48,818 nucleotides of DNA from Bacteroidota bacterium (lineage in GTDB: Bacteria > Bacteroidota > Ignavibacteria > UBA10030): the NCBI GenBank assembly GCA_026416125.1, contig JAOAFT010000016.1, forward strand, positions 1 to 48,818. Direction: 5' to 3'. The notes under the pieces were generated by a model. The model was given only the letters and a program-made list of their open reading frames with translations, did no database searches and was not told where the DNA came from. Numbering within the stretch: the first letter of the stretch is position 1; the number at the start of each line of letters is the position of its first letter. A program made the translations under genes and the position numbers. Of this stretch, positions 7,227-15,700 are shown piece by piece.

Positions 7227-8318
7227 ATGAAGCATACACCATTTTACAACATTCATTGTTCTCTCGGTGCAAAAATGATATCTTTTGCAGGATACGAAAT
7301 GCCGCTTCAATATAGAGGAATTATTGAAGAACATAATGCTGTTCGTACAACTGCTGGTATATTTGATACCTCACATATGGGTGAAATTGTGGTGAGTGGT
7401 AAGGATGCGCAATCGTTCCTCCAAGAAGTCACGGTGAATGATGTATCGAAGTTATCCATAGGAAAAGTTCAATACACAGTAATGTGCAATGATCATGGTG
7501 GTATCGTTGATGATCTTTTAATCTATAGGCTCGATGAATGTGAGTATCTTCTTGTTGTCAATGCAATAAATCGCGATAAGGATTATAAGTGGTTACTAGA
7601 GCATCGGAGAGGTGTTGTTACTATTTCAGATCGTTCGGATGAATTTGCAATGATAGCGGTGCAAGGACCACAGTCCCTTGCGATTGTCCAAAAGCTGACG
7701 AATATTGACATAATGAATCTATATAACTACCATTGTACTTATGGCGAGGTTGCTGGAGAATCGATGATAATTTCGCGTACAGGATATACAGGTGAAATTG
7801 GGGTAGAATTATATTTTCAGGCAGATGAAACACTGTGTGCAAAAGTATGGAAGGCGCTTGTTGATGCAGGCAGAGAGTTTGGCATTGTACCAGCAGGGCT
7901 TGGTGCCAGAGACACATTGCGTTTAGAAATGGGGTATCGCCTTTACGGTCAGGATATTGATGAAACAACGTCGCCACTAGAAGCTGGCTTGGATTGGATA
8001 ACAAAGTTAGCAAAGCCAATGATGTTCATTGGGAAAAACGAATTACTACGAAAACAACAGCAGGGGATCAAACGAAGGCTCATAGGGTTTGTAGTATCCG
8101 ATAGTAAGAGGATAGCACGTCATGGGTACTCCATTACTGATGGGGTATCTTTCGTTGGAGTTGTTACAAGTGGAGGGTACTCACCTTCGTTACAAAAAAG
8201 CATTGGATTGGGGTATGTTACTGTTGATGTTCTTCAACGAGATCTACCACTCGCAATTGATATTCGTGGTACCCATGTTCCCATGAGCCTTACGAACATT
8301 CCTTTTTACAAGAAATGA
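7227..8318 (+). CDS. gcvT: Glycine cleavage system T protein (aminomethyltransferase)
   Basis: Tetrahydrofolate-dependent aminomethyltransferase that releases ammonia from lipoyl-bound aminomethyl and forms 5,10-methylene-THF. From the ATG at 7227 it is 363 aa (E. coli 364), beginning with the family-typical LGAKMISFAGYEMPLQY. The catalytic-Asp motif GGIVDDLL is near residues 91-98, RTGYTGE follows mid-protein, and GLGARDTLRLE (about 228-238) is canonical. An in-frame TTG at 7200 would overlap the transaldolase gene and is rejected. No clear Shine-Dalgarno is present, so expression likely depends on coupling to tal. No gcvH or gcvP is in the window. Confidence 0.95.
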   Translation: MKHTPFYNIHCSLGAKMISFAGYEMPLQYRGIIEEHNAVRTTAGIFDTSHMGEIVVSGKDAQSFLQEVTVNDVSKLSIGKVQYTVMCNDHGGIVDDLLIYRLDECEYLLVVNAINRDKDYKWLLEHRRGVVTISDRSDEFAMIAVQGPQSLAIVQKLTNIDIMNLYNYHCTYGEVAGESMIISRTGYTGEIGVELYFQADETLCAKVWKALVDAGREFGIVPAGLGARDTLRLEMGYRLYGQDIDETTSPLEAGLDWITKLAKPMMFIGKNELLRKQQQGIKRRLIGFVVSDSKRIARHGYSITDGVSFVGVVTSGGYSPSLQKSIGLGYVTVDVLQRDLPLAIDIRGTHVPMSLTNIPFYKK

Positions 8319-8334
8319 TTCGGAGGGATTACTT

Positions 8335-9105
8335 ATGAAAATCGATGTGAGTTTTTCAATTGCACCGTTCGACGAACTACAACTCCGAGGGAAAAATATT
8401 GTTGTTATCGACGTGCTGCGTGCAAGCACAACTACGACAGTAGCATTAGCAAATGGGGCTCGTGAAATAATTCCAGTTGCAAGTATAGAATCAGCGGTGA
8501 AGATATCTGGGAGCCTATTTGGTGACGTTACACTACGCGGTGGTGAACGGAATGGTAAAATGATTGATGGATTTAATCTTGGAAACTCTCCTTTAGAGTA
8601 CACAGAAGAAATGGTAAAAGGAAAGTCAATCATTTACTGTACAACAAATGGGTCGGTTGCAATGGCAAAAAGCCGTTATGCAAATAGAATGGTTGTTGGA
8701 TCATTTGTAAACATGACAACGGTAGTTGAGTATATAGCTACAGTGAACGATGATTTCCTACTAATATGTGCTGGTCGTGCAGATGGCATTGGAAACTTTA
8801 GTCTCGAAGACGTTGTTTGTGCTGGAATGGTTATAACTAAGCTCGAAAAAGAGAAAGGGTGTGTTCTTGATCTTTCAGATTCATCGAGAGCAGCTCGCGC
8901 TCTTTACAAATCATTTGGGCGATCATTGTATAAGATGTTGAGAGAGTCTGAGCATGGAAAACATTTAATTGACATAGGATACGCTGACGATTTGAAAGTG
9001 TGTGCATCTGTTGATTCGGTGCCAGTGCTTCCACAGTTGGTTGGAACCTCAGTACGACTTCTCAAAGAAGAGGCTAATGAAAATCTTGATATGCAAGGAA
9101 AGTAA
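8335..9105 (+). CDS. comB: ComB-family 2-phosphosulfolactate phosphatase
   Basis: Member of the ComB family, which in methanogens hydrolyses 2-phosphosulfolactate in coenzyme M synthesis. The 256-aa protein shows the family motifs: IDVLRAST (25-32), GGERNG (69-74), NLGNSP (81-86), TTNGS (103-107) and CAGR/EDVVCAG in the C-terminal half. GGAGGG precedes the ATG. It sits 16 nt after gcvT and before ftsK. ComB homologues are common in bacteria that do not make coenzyme M, and no comA or comC partner is visible, so the true substrate here is open. Family assignment is firm; the reaction is inferred. Confidence 0.88.
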   Translation: MKIDVSFSIAPFDELQLRGKNIVVIDVLRASTTTTVALANGAREIIPVASIESAVKISGSLFGDVTLRGGERNGKMIDGFNLGNSPLEYTEEMVKGKSIIYCTTNGSVAMAKSRYANRMVVGSFVNMTTVVEYIATVNDDFLLICAGRADGIGNFSLEDVVCAGMVITKLEKEKGCVLDLSDSSRAARALYKSFGRSLYKMLRESEHGKHLIDIGYADDLKVCASVDSVPVLPQLVGTSVRLLKEEANENLDMQGK

Positions 9106-9129
9106 GTTCCAGAGTAGTCTAACAAAACA

Positions 9130-11481
9130 ATGGCTGAACAGCAAAAAAATAATAAGAAGAACGGTACCTACTCCCATCGACAACAGATACTTGCGCTTGT
9201 CTGTTCTGTGCTATCGTTTCTCACACTGTTGAGTTTAGTTTCATATTCATCGCATGACCAAGCGAGTGGTGAGCTTTCGTTGTTTGATTTATGGAAAGTA
9301 GTAACAAATGATGAAGGAATACTTGCAAAAGCCGAGCAAACACAGAATTGGTTGGGATTAGTGGGAGCAATGCTCTCGAATTGGTTGATCAATGGTACAA
9401 TAGGATATGCTGTCCTCGTTGTTCCTCTCTTAGGATTTCTCTGGAGCGTGTACATATTAAACAGAAAACATCTCCATAAAAAAATTGTTTTCACAAATTA
9501 TACACTTTCTCTTGCAATCCTGTTTGCTTCTTTTGCAGGGACACTTCGGCATATCGATGATGATTTATCGATTGAATGGAGCGGTGTTGTTGGTCATTTT
9601 ATAGCCCATGTACTTGTGATGACAATCGGAATTGCTGGGGCTATAATAGTCTTGCTTACATTGATGCTCGTTGTACTTACATTCCTCATTGATCTCGACT
9701 ATCGTATAACAGTGGAGCGTGTTAAGCAAATTGGTGCATCTATTTTAAAGTGGTGGATAGAGTACCAACAGAAACAAAAACAACGACGACAAGAGAGCGT
9801 GGTTAATGAAAAGATCCGGGATGAAAAAAACATATGTAAAGAGGGAACCATTCAAGAGAACCATTCAATGCCTATCGAAGAAGATATAGCACCATTACTT
9901 CAAGGCAAAGGCAAAAAAGAATTAAACGTTGAAATTACGGCGATCAAAGCAGTACCAGATAATGAAGTACATCCGGCAACACCGCAATTTGATCCTGAAA
10001 TTAACTATGAATACCCGCCGTTGCGACTGTTACAGGAATACCCTGATGTGAGTGAGGAGTATACTAATGAAATAAACAACAATATACAGTTGCTCCGTAC
10101 AAAGCTTGCGGATTTTTCCATAGATATCGAGAATGTCACAGCTACAAGGGGACCCGTAGTTACGCTCTATGAATTTGTTCCTGCTGCTGGTGTCAAAATA
10201 AGCCGAATTGAGAGCTTGCAAGATGATATTGCCCTTGCCTTAAAAGCAAAGGGAATTCGCATAATTGCTCCTATGCCGGGAAAGGGTACCGTTGGTGTTG
10301 AAATACCAAATCACCATCCACAAATTGTTGGTATACGAAGTATTCTTGGTTCAACAACCTTCCGGGAAGCAAAAGCTGCATTGCCTCTAGCATTGGGGAA
10401 AACGATCAGCGGTGAGAATTACGTCGATGATTTGGCTCGTATGCCACACCTCTTAATAGCAGGAGCGACTGGATCTGGGAAGAGCGTCGGCATTAATACC
10501 ATCATCACCAGTTTGATTTACAGTCTCCACCCGAGCGAAGTCAAATTTGCGATTATCGATCCCAAAAAAATCGAATTAACTCCATATAGAAAACTACGGA
10601 ATCATTTTTTAGCGATCTGTCCTGATATTGGGGAGGATATTATTACAACTCCGACAAATGCTGTTGTACTCTTAAAAAGTATAGAACTTGAAATGGAAGA
10701 GCGGTACAATCGCCTTGCTGCTGCAGGTGTACGAAATATCGCTGACTATAACGAGCGGTATAAAGTTGGAAAACTTCATAATACAGAAACGATCCAGCAC
10801 TCAAAAATGCCGTATATCATAGTAATTGTTGACGAGCTTGCTGATTTGATGATTACAGCAGCACGAGAAGTTGAAGAACCAATAGCTCGGCTCGCCCAAC
10901 TTGCTCGAGCAGTTGGAATTCATCTTGTACTTGCTACTCAGCGCCCATCAGTCGATGTAATTACGGGTGTCATTAAGGCAAATTTTCCTGCACGCATTGC
11001 ATATCAAGTTTCATCAAAAATTGATTCCCGTACAATTCTTGATATGAATGGAGCCGAACAACTCCTTGGTAATGGCGATATGCTGTACTTACCAGCAGGA
11101 TCACCAAAACCAATTCGTATGCAAAGTCCTTTCATTTCAACAGAGGAAGTAGAAAAGGTAACACAGTTCATTGGAAATCAGACGGGTTACAAAATGCCAT
11201 ACACATTACCATCCGTTATTGCAAAGAAGAAAATGTCGAATAGTGGGCGTGACGGTGCATTCGATGAACTGTTTGAAGAAGCAGCACGAATCGTTGTCCG
11301 ACACCAACAAGGTTCTGTCTCATTACTTCAAAGACGATTAAAAATTGGATATTCACGTGCGGCTCGCATTGTTGACGAGTTAGAAGCTGCAGGAGTTGTT
11401 GGGCCCTTCGATGGAAAGTCACGAGAAGTACTTATAGAAACAGAAACAGAACTTGAAGAATTATTGAGAAACTTACAATGA
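9130..11481 (+). CDS. ftsK: DNA translocase FtsK/SpoIIIE
   Basis: Septum-anchored hexameric motor that pumps chromosomal DNA and activates XerCD recombination at division. The 783-aa protein has an N-terminal membrane domain of about four helices (residues about 18-190), a charged linker, Walker A GATGSGKS (about 444-451), Walker B IIVIVDELADL (about 564-574) with the following LARAVGIHLVLATQRPS, and a winged-helix gamma domain (about 708-772, with RRLKIGYSRAARIVDELE). The linker is short, so it resembles SpoIIIE in size. There is no Shine-Dalgarno before the ATG. The stop overlaps the lolA start by 4 nt (ATGA). Confidence 0.97.
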   Translation: MAEQQKNNKKNGTYSHRQQILALVCSVLSFLTLLSLVSYSSHDQASGELSLFDLWKVVTNDEGILAKAEQTQNWLGLVGAMLSNWLINGTIGYAVLVVPLLGFLWSVYILNRKHLHKKIVFTNYTLSLAILFASFAGTLRHIDDDLSIEWSGVVGHFIAHVLVMTIGIAGAIIVLLTLMLVVLTFLIDLDYRITVERVKQIGASILKWWIEYQQKQKQRRQESVVNEKIRDEKNICKEGTIQENHSMPIEEDIAPLLQGKGKKELNVEITAIKAVPDNEVHPATPQFDPEINYEYPPLRLLQEYPDVSEEYTNEINNNIQLLRTKLADFSIDIENVTATRGPVVTLYEFVPAAGVKISRIESLQDDIALALKAKGIRIIAPMPGKGTVGVEIPNHHPQIVGIRSILGSTTFREAKAALPLALGKTISGENYVDDLARMPHLLIAGATGSGKSVGINTIITSLIYSLHPSEVKFAIIDPKKIELTPYRKLRNHFLAICPDIGEDIITTPTNAVVLLKSIELEMEERYNRLAAAGVRNIADYNERYKVGKLHNTETIQHSKMPYIIVIVDELADLMITAAREVEEPIARLAQLARAVGIHLVLATQRPSVDVITGVIKANFPARIAYQVSSKIDSRTILDMNGAEQLLGNGDMLYLPAGSPKPIRMQSPFISTEEVEKVTQFIGNQTGYKMPYTLPSVIAKKKMSNSGRDGAFDELFEEAARIVVRHQQGSVSLLQRRLKIGYSRAARIVDELEAAGVVGPFDGKSREVLIETETELEELLRNLQ

Positions 11482-12122
11482 TAAAACAAGTTGTTTATAG
11501 TATAACGATTCTATTTCTAACATTCTCTGTGCATGCTCAAGACGATGCACTCACGGTAAAGCGTATTTCGGAGCAATTACAACGACGGTATGAAATGATT
11601 GACGATGCAACAATTGTATTTACGCAACATGTCAAATTTGGTTTTTCTAAAATTGAGCAATCATTCGAAGGTACACTGATAATGAAGAAACCGAAATGTT
11701 ATCGGATTGAATCAGAACACCAAACATTAGTAACTGATGGCACAACGGTATGGGCATACTCACCAGCAAATAAACAAGTTATCATTGATCATTACAGAGA
11801 GAATCAGAACACTATTTCACCAGAACAGTTTTTACTGACCCTCCCTTCACAGTACTATACGACGGTACTTGGTAAAGAGAAAGTAAAAGACCAAACACTT
11901 GTTATACTAAAACTTATTCCTAAAGATGACCGTTCATTTATTCAATCAGTGAAGTTATGGATTGATACTTCTACATGGATGATTATGAAGGTTCTCATTG
12001 CTGATGTAAACGAAACAGAGACGACTTATAGTGTTAAAAGTGCAAAATTTAATACCAATGTGAAGGAAAAATTATTTATTTTTATCCCACCATCAGATAC
12101 AGATGTTGTTGATTTACGGTAA
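11478..12122 (+). CDS. lolA: Outer-membrane lipoprotein carrier LolA
   Basis: Periplasmic chaperone that moves lipoproteins from the LolCDE complex to the outer membrane. The 214-aa protein has a signal peptide (MIKQVVYSITILFLTF, cleavage after VHA near residue 20) and LolA features: GTLIMKKPKCYRIE (about 61-74), TDGTTVWAYSP (about 84-94) and a C-terminal domain with predicted strands. It is translationally coupled to ftsK by a 4-nt overlap, a neighbourhood seen in other bacteria (ftsK-lolA). Its presence fits the several outer-membrane lipoproteins encoded in this window. Confidence 0.92.
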   Translation: MIKQVVYSITILFLTFSVHAQDDALTVKRISEQLQRRYEMIDDATIVFTQHVKFGFSKIEQSFEGTLIMKKPKCYRIESEHQTLVTDGTTVWAYSPANKQVIIDHYRENQNTISPEQFLLTLPSQYYTTVLGKEKVKDQTLVILKLIPKDDRSFIQSVKLWIDTSTWMIMKVLIADVNETETTYSVKSAKFNTNVKEKLFIFIPPSDTDVVDLR

Positions 12123-12134
12123 ACGGATCGCAGA

Positions 12135-13166
12135 ATGACCACAAAAACGAAGCACCTCATTAGAGGTATTCTCAGTACTTTTCTTGCTCTTTTTTTCCTC
12201 TACTATGCTTTTCGTGGAGTTAATTACCAAGAGTTACTCACTGCACTGAAAGGGGCAAATTACGGTTGGGTAATACTCTTAATACCTATCGTGCTTATGA
12301 GTCATTGGGTTCGTGCGGTGCGCTGGAAGTACTTGATGGAACCAATTAAACCAAATTGCTCAATTCGAAACTTGTTTGCTGCCGTAATGATTGGATATGC
12401 AGTCAATAACGTCGTAACACGTGTTGGAGAATTGGTACGCCCATACCTTCTTGGGAACTTGGAACATGTATCACGTACTGCAACACTAGCAACAGTTGTT
12501 GTAGAGCGAATACTAGATTTGTTGAGTTTCTACATTACGGTGTGTTTTGTGTTGTTTCTCTATCCAACAGCGCTTGATCCGTTCTTCGATGAACCTACGG
12601 CAATGCGTCCCATTTTGCTTCTAAGTTCACTCGGTGGTATTGTTTTTTTTCTTATCCTTTTTTTTCAGGTTGAAAACATCTTTCGCTTTATAGCTAAAGT
12701 ACAAACGATTGTGCCAGAAAAGTATTCACAGAGAATTCAATTGCTCTTTGAGTCATTCTACCGTGGCTTTGAAATTGTTAAAGTAAAAAAGCGGTTGGGA
12801 ATTATTCTTTTTTTGAGTCTAACAATTCAAGCTCTCTATGCCCTCGGTATGTATGAACCATTTTTTGTATTCACGTCAATGGTTAAACCATCGCTGGATT
12901 TTGGTGCGTCAGTTGTTTTACTCGTTGTTTCTTCTATTGCGTGGATTCTTCCTGCACCAGGAGCCCTTGGCACATACCATTCCTTTATTACTGTTGCATT
13001 GGTGAAACTCTACAACGTTGATTGGACAACTGCACTGAGCTATACCATTATTACCCATGAGATTGGGTATATTATTGTCATGGTTGTGGGAGCATACTAT
13101 TATATTCATGATCATATAAATGTTAAAGCAATTACTCAGTCTACTACAGAGAACGAACAGGAGTAA
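12135..13166 (+). CDS. Lysylphosphatidylglycerol synthase TM region/UPF0104-like membrane protein
   Basis: A 343-aa polytopic inner-membrane protein with about eight hydrophobic segments. It belongs to the AglD/MprF-TM (UPF0104) family of presumed lipid flippases: the conserved region SHWVRAVRWKYLM (about 55-67) and the loop GYAVNNVVTRVGELVRPYLL (about 85-104) are diagnostic. No soluble synthase domain is fused to it, so the lipid it handles is unknown. It lies 12 nt after lolA and 9 nt before uppP, which suggests a role in lipid or lipid-carrier handling in the envelope. Confidence 0.85.
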   Translation: MTTKTKHLIRGILSTFLALFFLYYAFRGVNYQELLTALKGANYGWVILLIPIVLMSHWVRAVRWKYLMEPIKPNCSIRNLFAAVMIGYAVNNVVTRVGELVRPYLLGNLEHVSRTATLATVVVERILDLLSFYITVCFVLFLYPTALDPFFDEPTAMRPILLLSSLGGIVFFLILFFQVENIFRFIAKVQTIVPEKYSQRIQLLFESFYRGFEIVKVKKRLGIILFLSLTIQALYALGMYEPFFVFTSMVKPSLDFGASVVLLVVSSIAWILPAPGALGTYHSFITVALVKLYNVDWTTALSYTIITHEIGYIIVMVVGAYYYIHDHINVKAITQSTTENEQE

Positions 13167-13175
13167 AGAATAACT

Positions 13176-13985
13176 ATGTCAATTATCGATGCCATTGTTT
13201 TAGCACTTGTTCAAGGAGTAACAGAGTTTCTTCCTATTAGTAGTTCTGGACATTTAGTGATTCTGCAATCACTTCTCAATTTGCAATCTAAAGCTCTCGT
13301 TGGTTTTGACGTGTATGTTCACTTCGGTACACTCCTCAGTCTTCTCTTTGTATATCGGAATGATGTGATCAACTTAGTACGTGGTACAGTGAAATCACTT
13401 ATGACGATGAAAGTAAAAGAAATGAATGCTTCATCTCAATCATTTCACGAAGCACTCGCAATAGTAGTCGGTTGTGTGCCAGCAGGTGTAATTGGTGTTG
13501 TGCTTCGAGAAGAGGTTGAATATGTATTTCAAGATCCTAAAATGGTCGCAGTCAATCTGGTTATTACAGGTCTAATTCTTTTTTTAACTCGCCTAGCTCA
13601 GTTTAAAGAACACCGAAAACTTACCCTTGTACATGCTTTCTTCATTGGTGTAGCACAAGCTGTTGCGATATTACCAGGAATCTCGCGATCGGGAATGACA
13701 ATCGCTATGGGATTATTTCTTGGGCTTAGTCCGATTTGTGCTGCACGGTTTTCATTCCTTCTTTCAATACCGATCATTGCTGGTGCAGCTATTCTTGAGA
13801 CGAAACATATTACCCAGTATGCATTGGAACTCGGTCTTTTCCCGATAGTTATTGGTGTTAGTGTTGCTGCCCTTAGTGGATATTGGGCAATTCGTTTTCT
13901 CTTGAGAATTGTTCAGCGAGGGAAATTTAATTTGTTTGCATTTTATTGCCTTGTTGTGGGAAGTATCGCACTCATCGCTCTGTAA
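13176..13985 (+). CDS. uppP: Undecaprenyl-diphosphatase UppP/BacA
   Basis: Integral membrane phosphatase that recycles undecaprenyl pyrophosphate to the monophosphate for peptidoglycan and O-antigen synthesis. The 269-aa length matches E. coli BacA (273). Both active-site signatures are present: EFLPISSSGHL at residues 17-27 and GISRSGMT at about 168-175. About eight membrane segments are visible. It follows the flippase-like gene closely, and the PPIase gene starts 19 nt after the stop. Confidence 0.96.
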   Translation: MSIIDAIVLALVQGVTEFLPISSSGHLVILQSLLNLQSKALVGFDVYVHFGTLLSLLFVYRNDVINLVRGTVKSLMTMKVKEMNASSQSFHEALAIVVGCVPAGVIGVVLREEVEYVFQDPKMVAVNLVITGLILFLTRLAQFKEHRKLTLVHAFFIGVAQAVAILPGISRSGMTIAMGLFLGLSPICAARFSFLLSIPIIAGAAILETKHITQYALELGLFPIVIGVSVAALSGYWAIRFLLRIVQRGKFNLFAFYCLVVGSIALIAL

Positions 13986-14004
13986 CTATAAAAAGGAGTA
14001 CTGT

Positions 14005-14577
14005 ATGCAAAAATTTATTGTAGTACTTTTAATGTGCATTGCATGCGGTTACATAATGATTGGATGTGGGGGACGCGATGTTATATATGCGACATTAGAA
14101 ACGTCGAAAGGTGTAATCGAACTTGAATTATATCCTTCCGATGCACCGAAAACGGTCGCAAATTTTATTGGGCTTGCAGAGCAGGGGTATTACAATGGTG
14201 TCATCTTCCATCGAATTTCAAAAGGGTTTGTTATTCAAACAGGGGATTCCACTGGTACAGGACATGGTGGACGGAGTATTTACGGAAGAGAATTCGAAGA
14301 TGAATTAAACCCTTCGGCACTTTCATACCAAGAAGGGTACAAGCGTGGTACTGTTGCTATGGCTAACCGTGGTCCTAATACAAATACAAGCCAATTTTTT
14401 ATCATGCTCACGGATGTACCTTTAATGCCAAAGAACTACACAATTTTTGGTAAAGTTGTTAAAGGAATGGATGTGGTCGATGCTATAGCTGCTGTGCAGA
14501 TAATTCCACAGTTAGGACCAATGGATGGTCGACCTATTGAGGATGTTGTGATACGGCGGGTAACCATTCGAAAGTAA
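14005..14577 (+). CDS. Lipoprotein cyclophilin-type peptidyl-prolyl cis-trans isomerase
   Basis: A 190-aa cyclophilin that should catalyse proline isomerisation in the periplasm. The start at 14005 has AAGGAG 7 nt upstream; a longer in-frame ORF reaching back into uppP is rejected. Residues 1-20 form a signal peptide with lipobox IGC (Cys18 to 20 region, followed by GGRD), so it is probably membrane-anchored. The cyclophilin core shows FHRISKGFVIQTGD, GTVAMANRGPNTNTSQFFI and YTIFGKVVKGMDVVD, which include the Arg, Phe and Gln catalytic residues. It may help fold the many exported proteins of the neighbourhood. Confidence 0.93.
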   Translation: MQKFIVVLLMCIACGYIMIGCGGRDVIYATLETSKGVIELELYPSDAPKTVANFIGLAEQGYYNGVIFHRISKGFVIQTGDSTGTGHGGRSIYGREFEDELNPSALSYQEGYKRGTVAMANRGPNTNTSQFFIMLTDVPLMPKNYTIFGKVVKGMDVVDAIAAVQIIPQLGPMDGRPIEDVVIRRVTIRK

Positions 14578-14611
14578 ATTGTAAGCCAACAGGTGAAGAA
14601 ATTCAGAGACC

Positions 14612-15676
14612 ATGAAGCTGATGCATGAAAAATTCCCATCTATAGAAGAGATCTACTGTTCATTAGAAAAAGGAACAGTAGGGTCACTCTACTTTTTGTT
14701 TGGAGAAGAAGATTTTTTAATCGATGAATGTGTTGACGCTATTATTGACTCCCTAATACCGAAAGGACTCCGTGCGTTTAATGTTGATATTGTAGATAGT
14801 GATAAAGCAACAGCAAATGATATTGTTTCTTTTGCTACAGCATATCCGATGATGACCGACCGTCGAGTAGTTGTTGCTAGAGAATTTCATAAGATGACAA
14901 ACACGGAGCGTGAACGAGATATTTTTCTATCATATGTGAAAAATCCTTTGGCAACAACTTGTTTTATCATGGTTTCTGATAAGAAGCCAGATTTTAGACT
15001 GAAGCTTTTTTCCGAATTAAAACGTTTAAATTGTGTGTATGAGTTCCCACGATTCTATGAACGTCAAGTACCAAGTTGGATTGAAAAACGTTGTCGTAGT
15101 TTTGGCAAAACCATAGAACCAGCAGCAATTGAATTGTTATGCTCTGTTGTAGGGACGTCACTTCGATCTCTGAACAACGAAATTATAAAAATTGTTACGT
15201 ATATTGGGGAAAGAGAAGTTGTTTGCGCTGAAGACGTTTCGAAGGTTGTAGGTGCAATTCGTGGGAGTACGATTTTTGATTTGCAACGTGCAATTGGCAT
15301 GCGCGATAGCACAACCGCATTTGCTATTCTTAAACGGATGCTTGATGCTAGCGAATCGCCTCAAGGAATCATTGTGATGCTTACACGATATATCCTTCAC
15401 CTCATGCGTGTGAAAGAGTTACTATTAAAGGGAACACCAGAAAGTGTTATAGCAAAAGAAATCAACGTGTATCAATTTTTTGTGAAAGACTACATTGACG
15501 CAGCGACAAGGATCTCGTTTGCTGAACTTGAGTATTCAGTACGTGTTTTGTGCGAAATAGACCTTCTTCTAAAAACAACAACCATTGAAAATTCACACGC
15601 AATGAAAATGCTTCTCTATAAACTTCTCAAGCCACAAGAAACAATTCATCCCATGTTTCATTTACTTGATTTGTAG
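14612..15676 (+). CDS. holA: DNA polymerase III delta subunit
   Basis: Clamp-loader delta subunit that opens the beta sliding clamp. The 354-aa protein starts with the HolA hallmark YFLFGEEDFLIDE (about 26-38), followed by a degenerate AAA+ fold without Walker A, RRVVVAREFHKM (about 87-98), the AAA+ domain II RLNCVYEFPRF region and a C-terminal collar domain (about 210-350). Sequence is divergent, as usual for delta, but length and the N-terminal signature are good. The ATG at 14612 is used; ATG 14624 is a possible alternative. It is followed after 24 nt by the lytic transglycosylase. Confidence 0.9.
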   Translation: MKLMHEKFPSIEEIYCSLEKGTVGSLYFLFGEEDFLIDECVDAIIDSLIPKGLRAFNVDIVDSDKATANDIVSFATAYPMMTDRRVVVAREFHKMTNTERERDIFLSYVKNPLATTCFIMVSDKKPDFRLKLFSELKRLNCVYEFPRFYERQVPSWIEKRCRSFGKTIEPAAIELLCSVVGTSLRSLNNEIIKIVTYIGEREVVCAEDVSKVVGAIRGSTIFDLQRAIGMRDSTTAFAILKRMLDASESPQGIIVMLTRYILHLMRVKELLLKGTPESVIAKEINVYQFFVKDYIDAATRISFAELEYSVRVLCEIDLLLKTTTIENSHAMKMLLYKLLKPQETIHPMFHLLDL

Positions 15677-15700
15677 TATCGGATAAAGTACTTTACTACC

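Noticed and set aside
13909-14004. N-terminal extension of the cyclophilin into uppP
   Set aside because: AAGGAG and a lipoprotein signal peptide point to ATG 14005; the extension is an out-of-frame reading of uppP.
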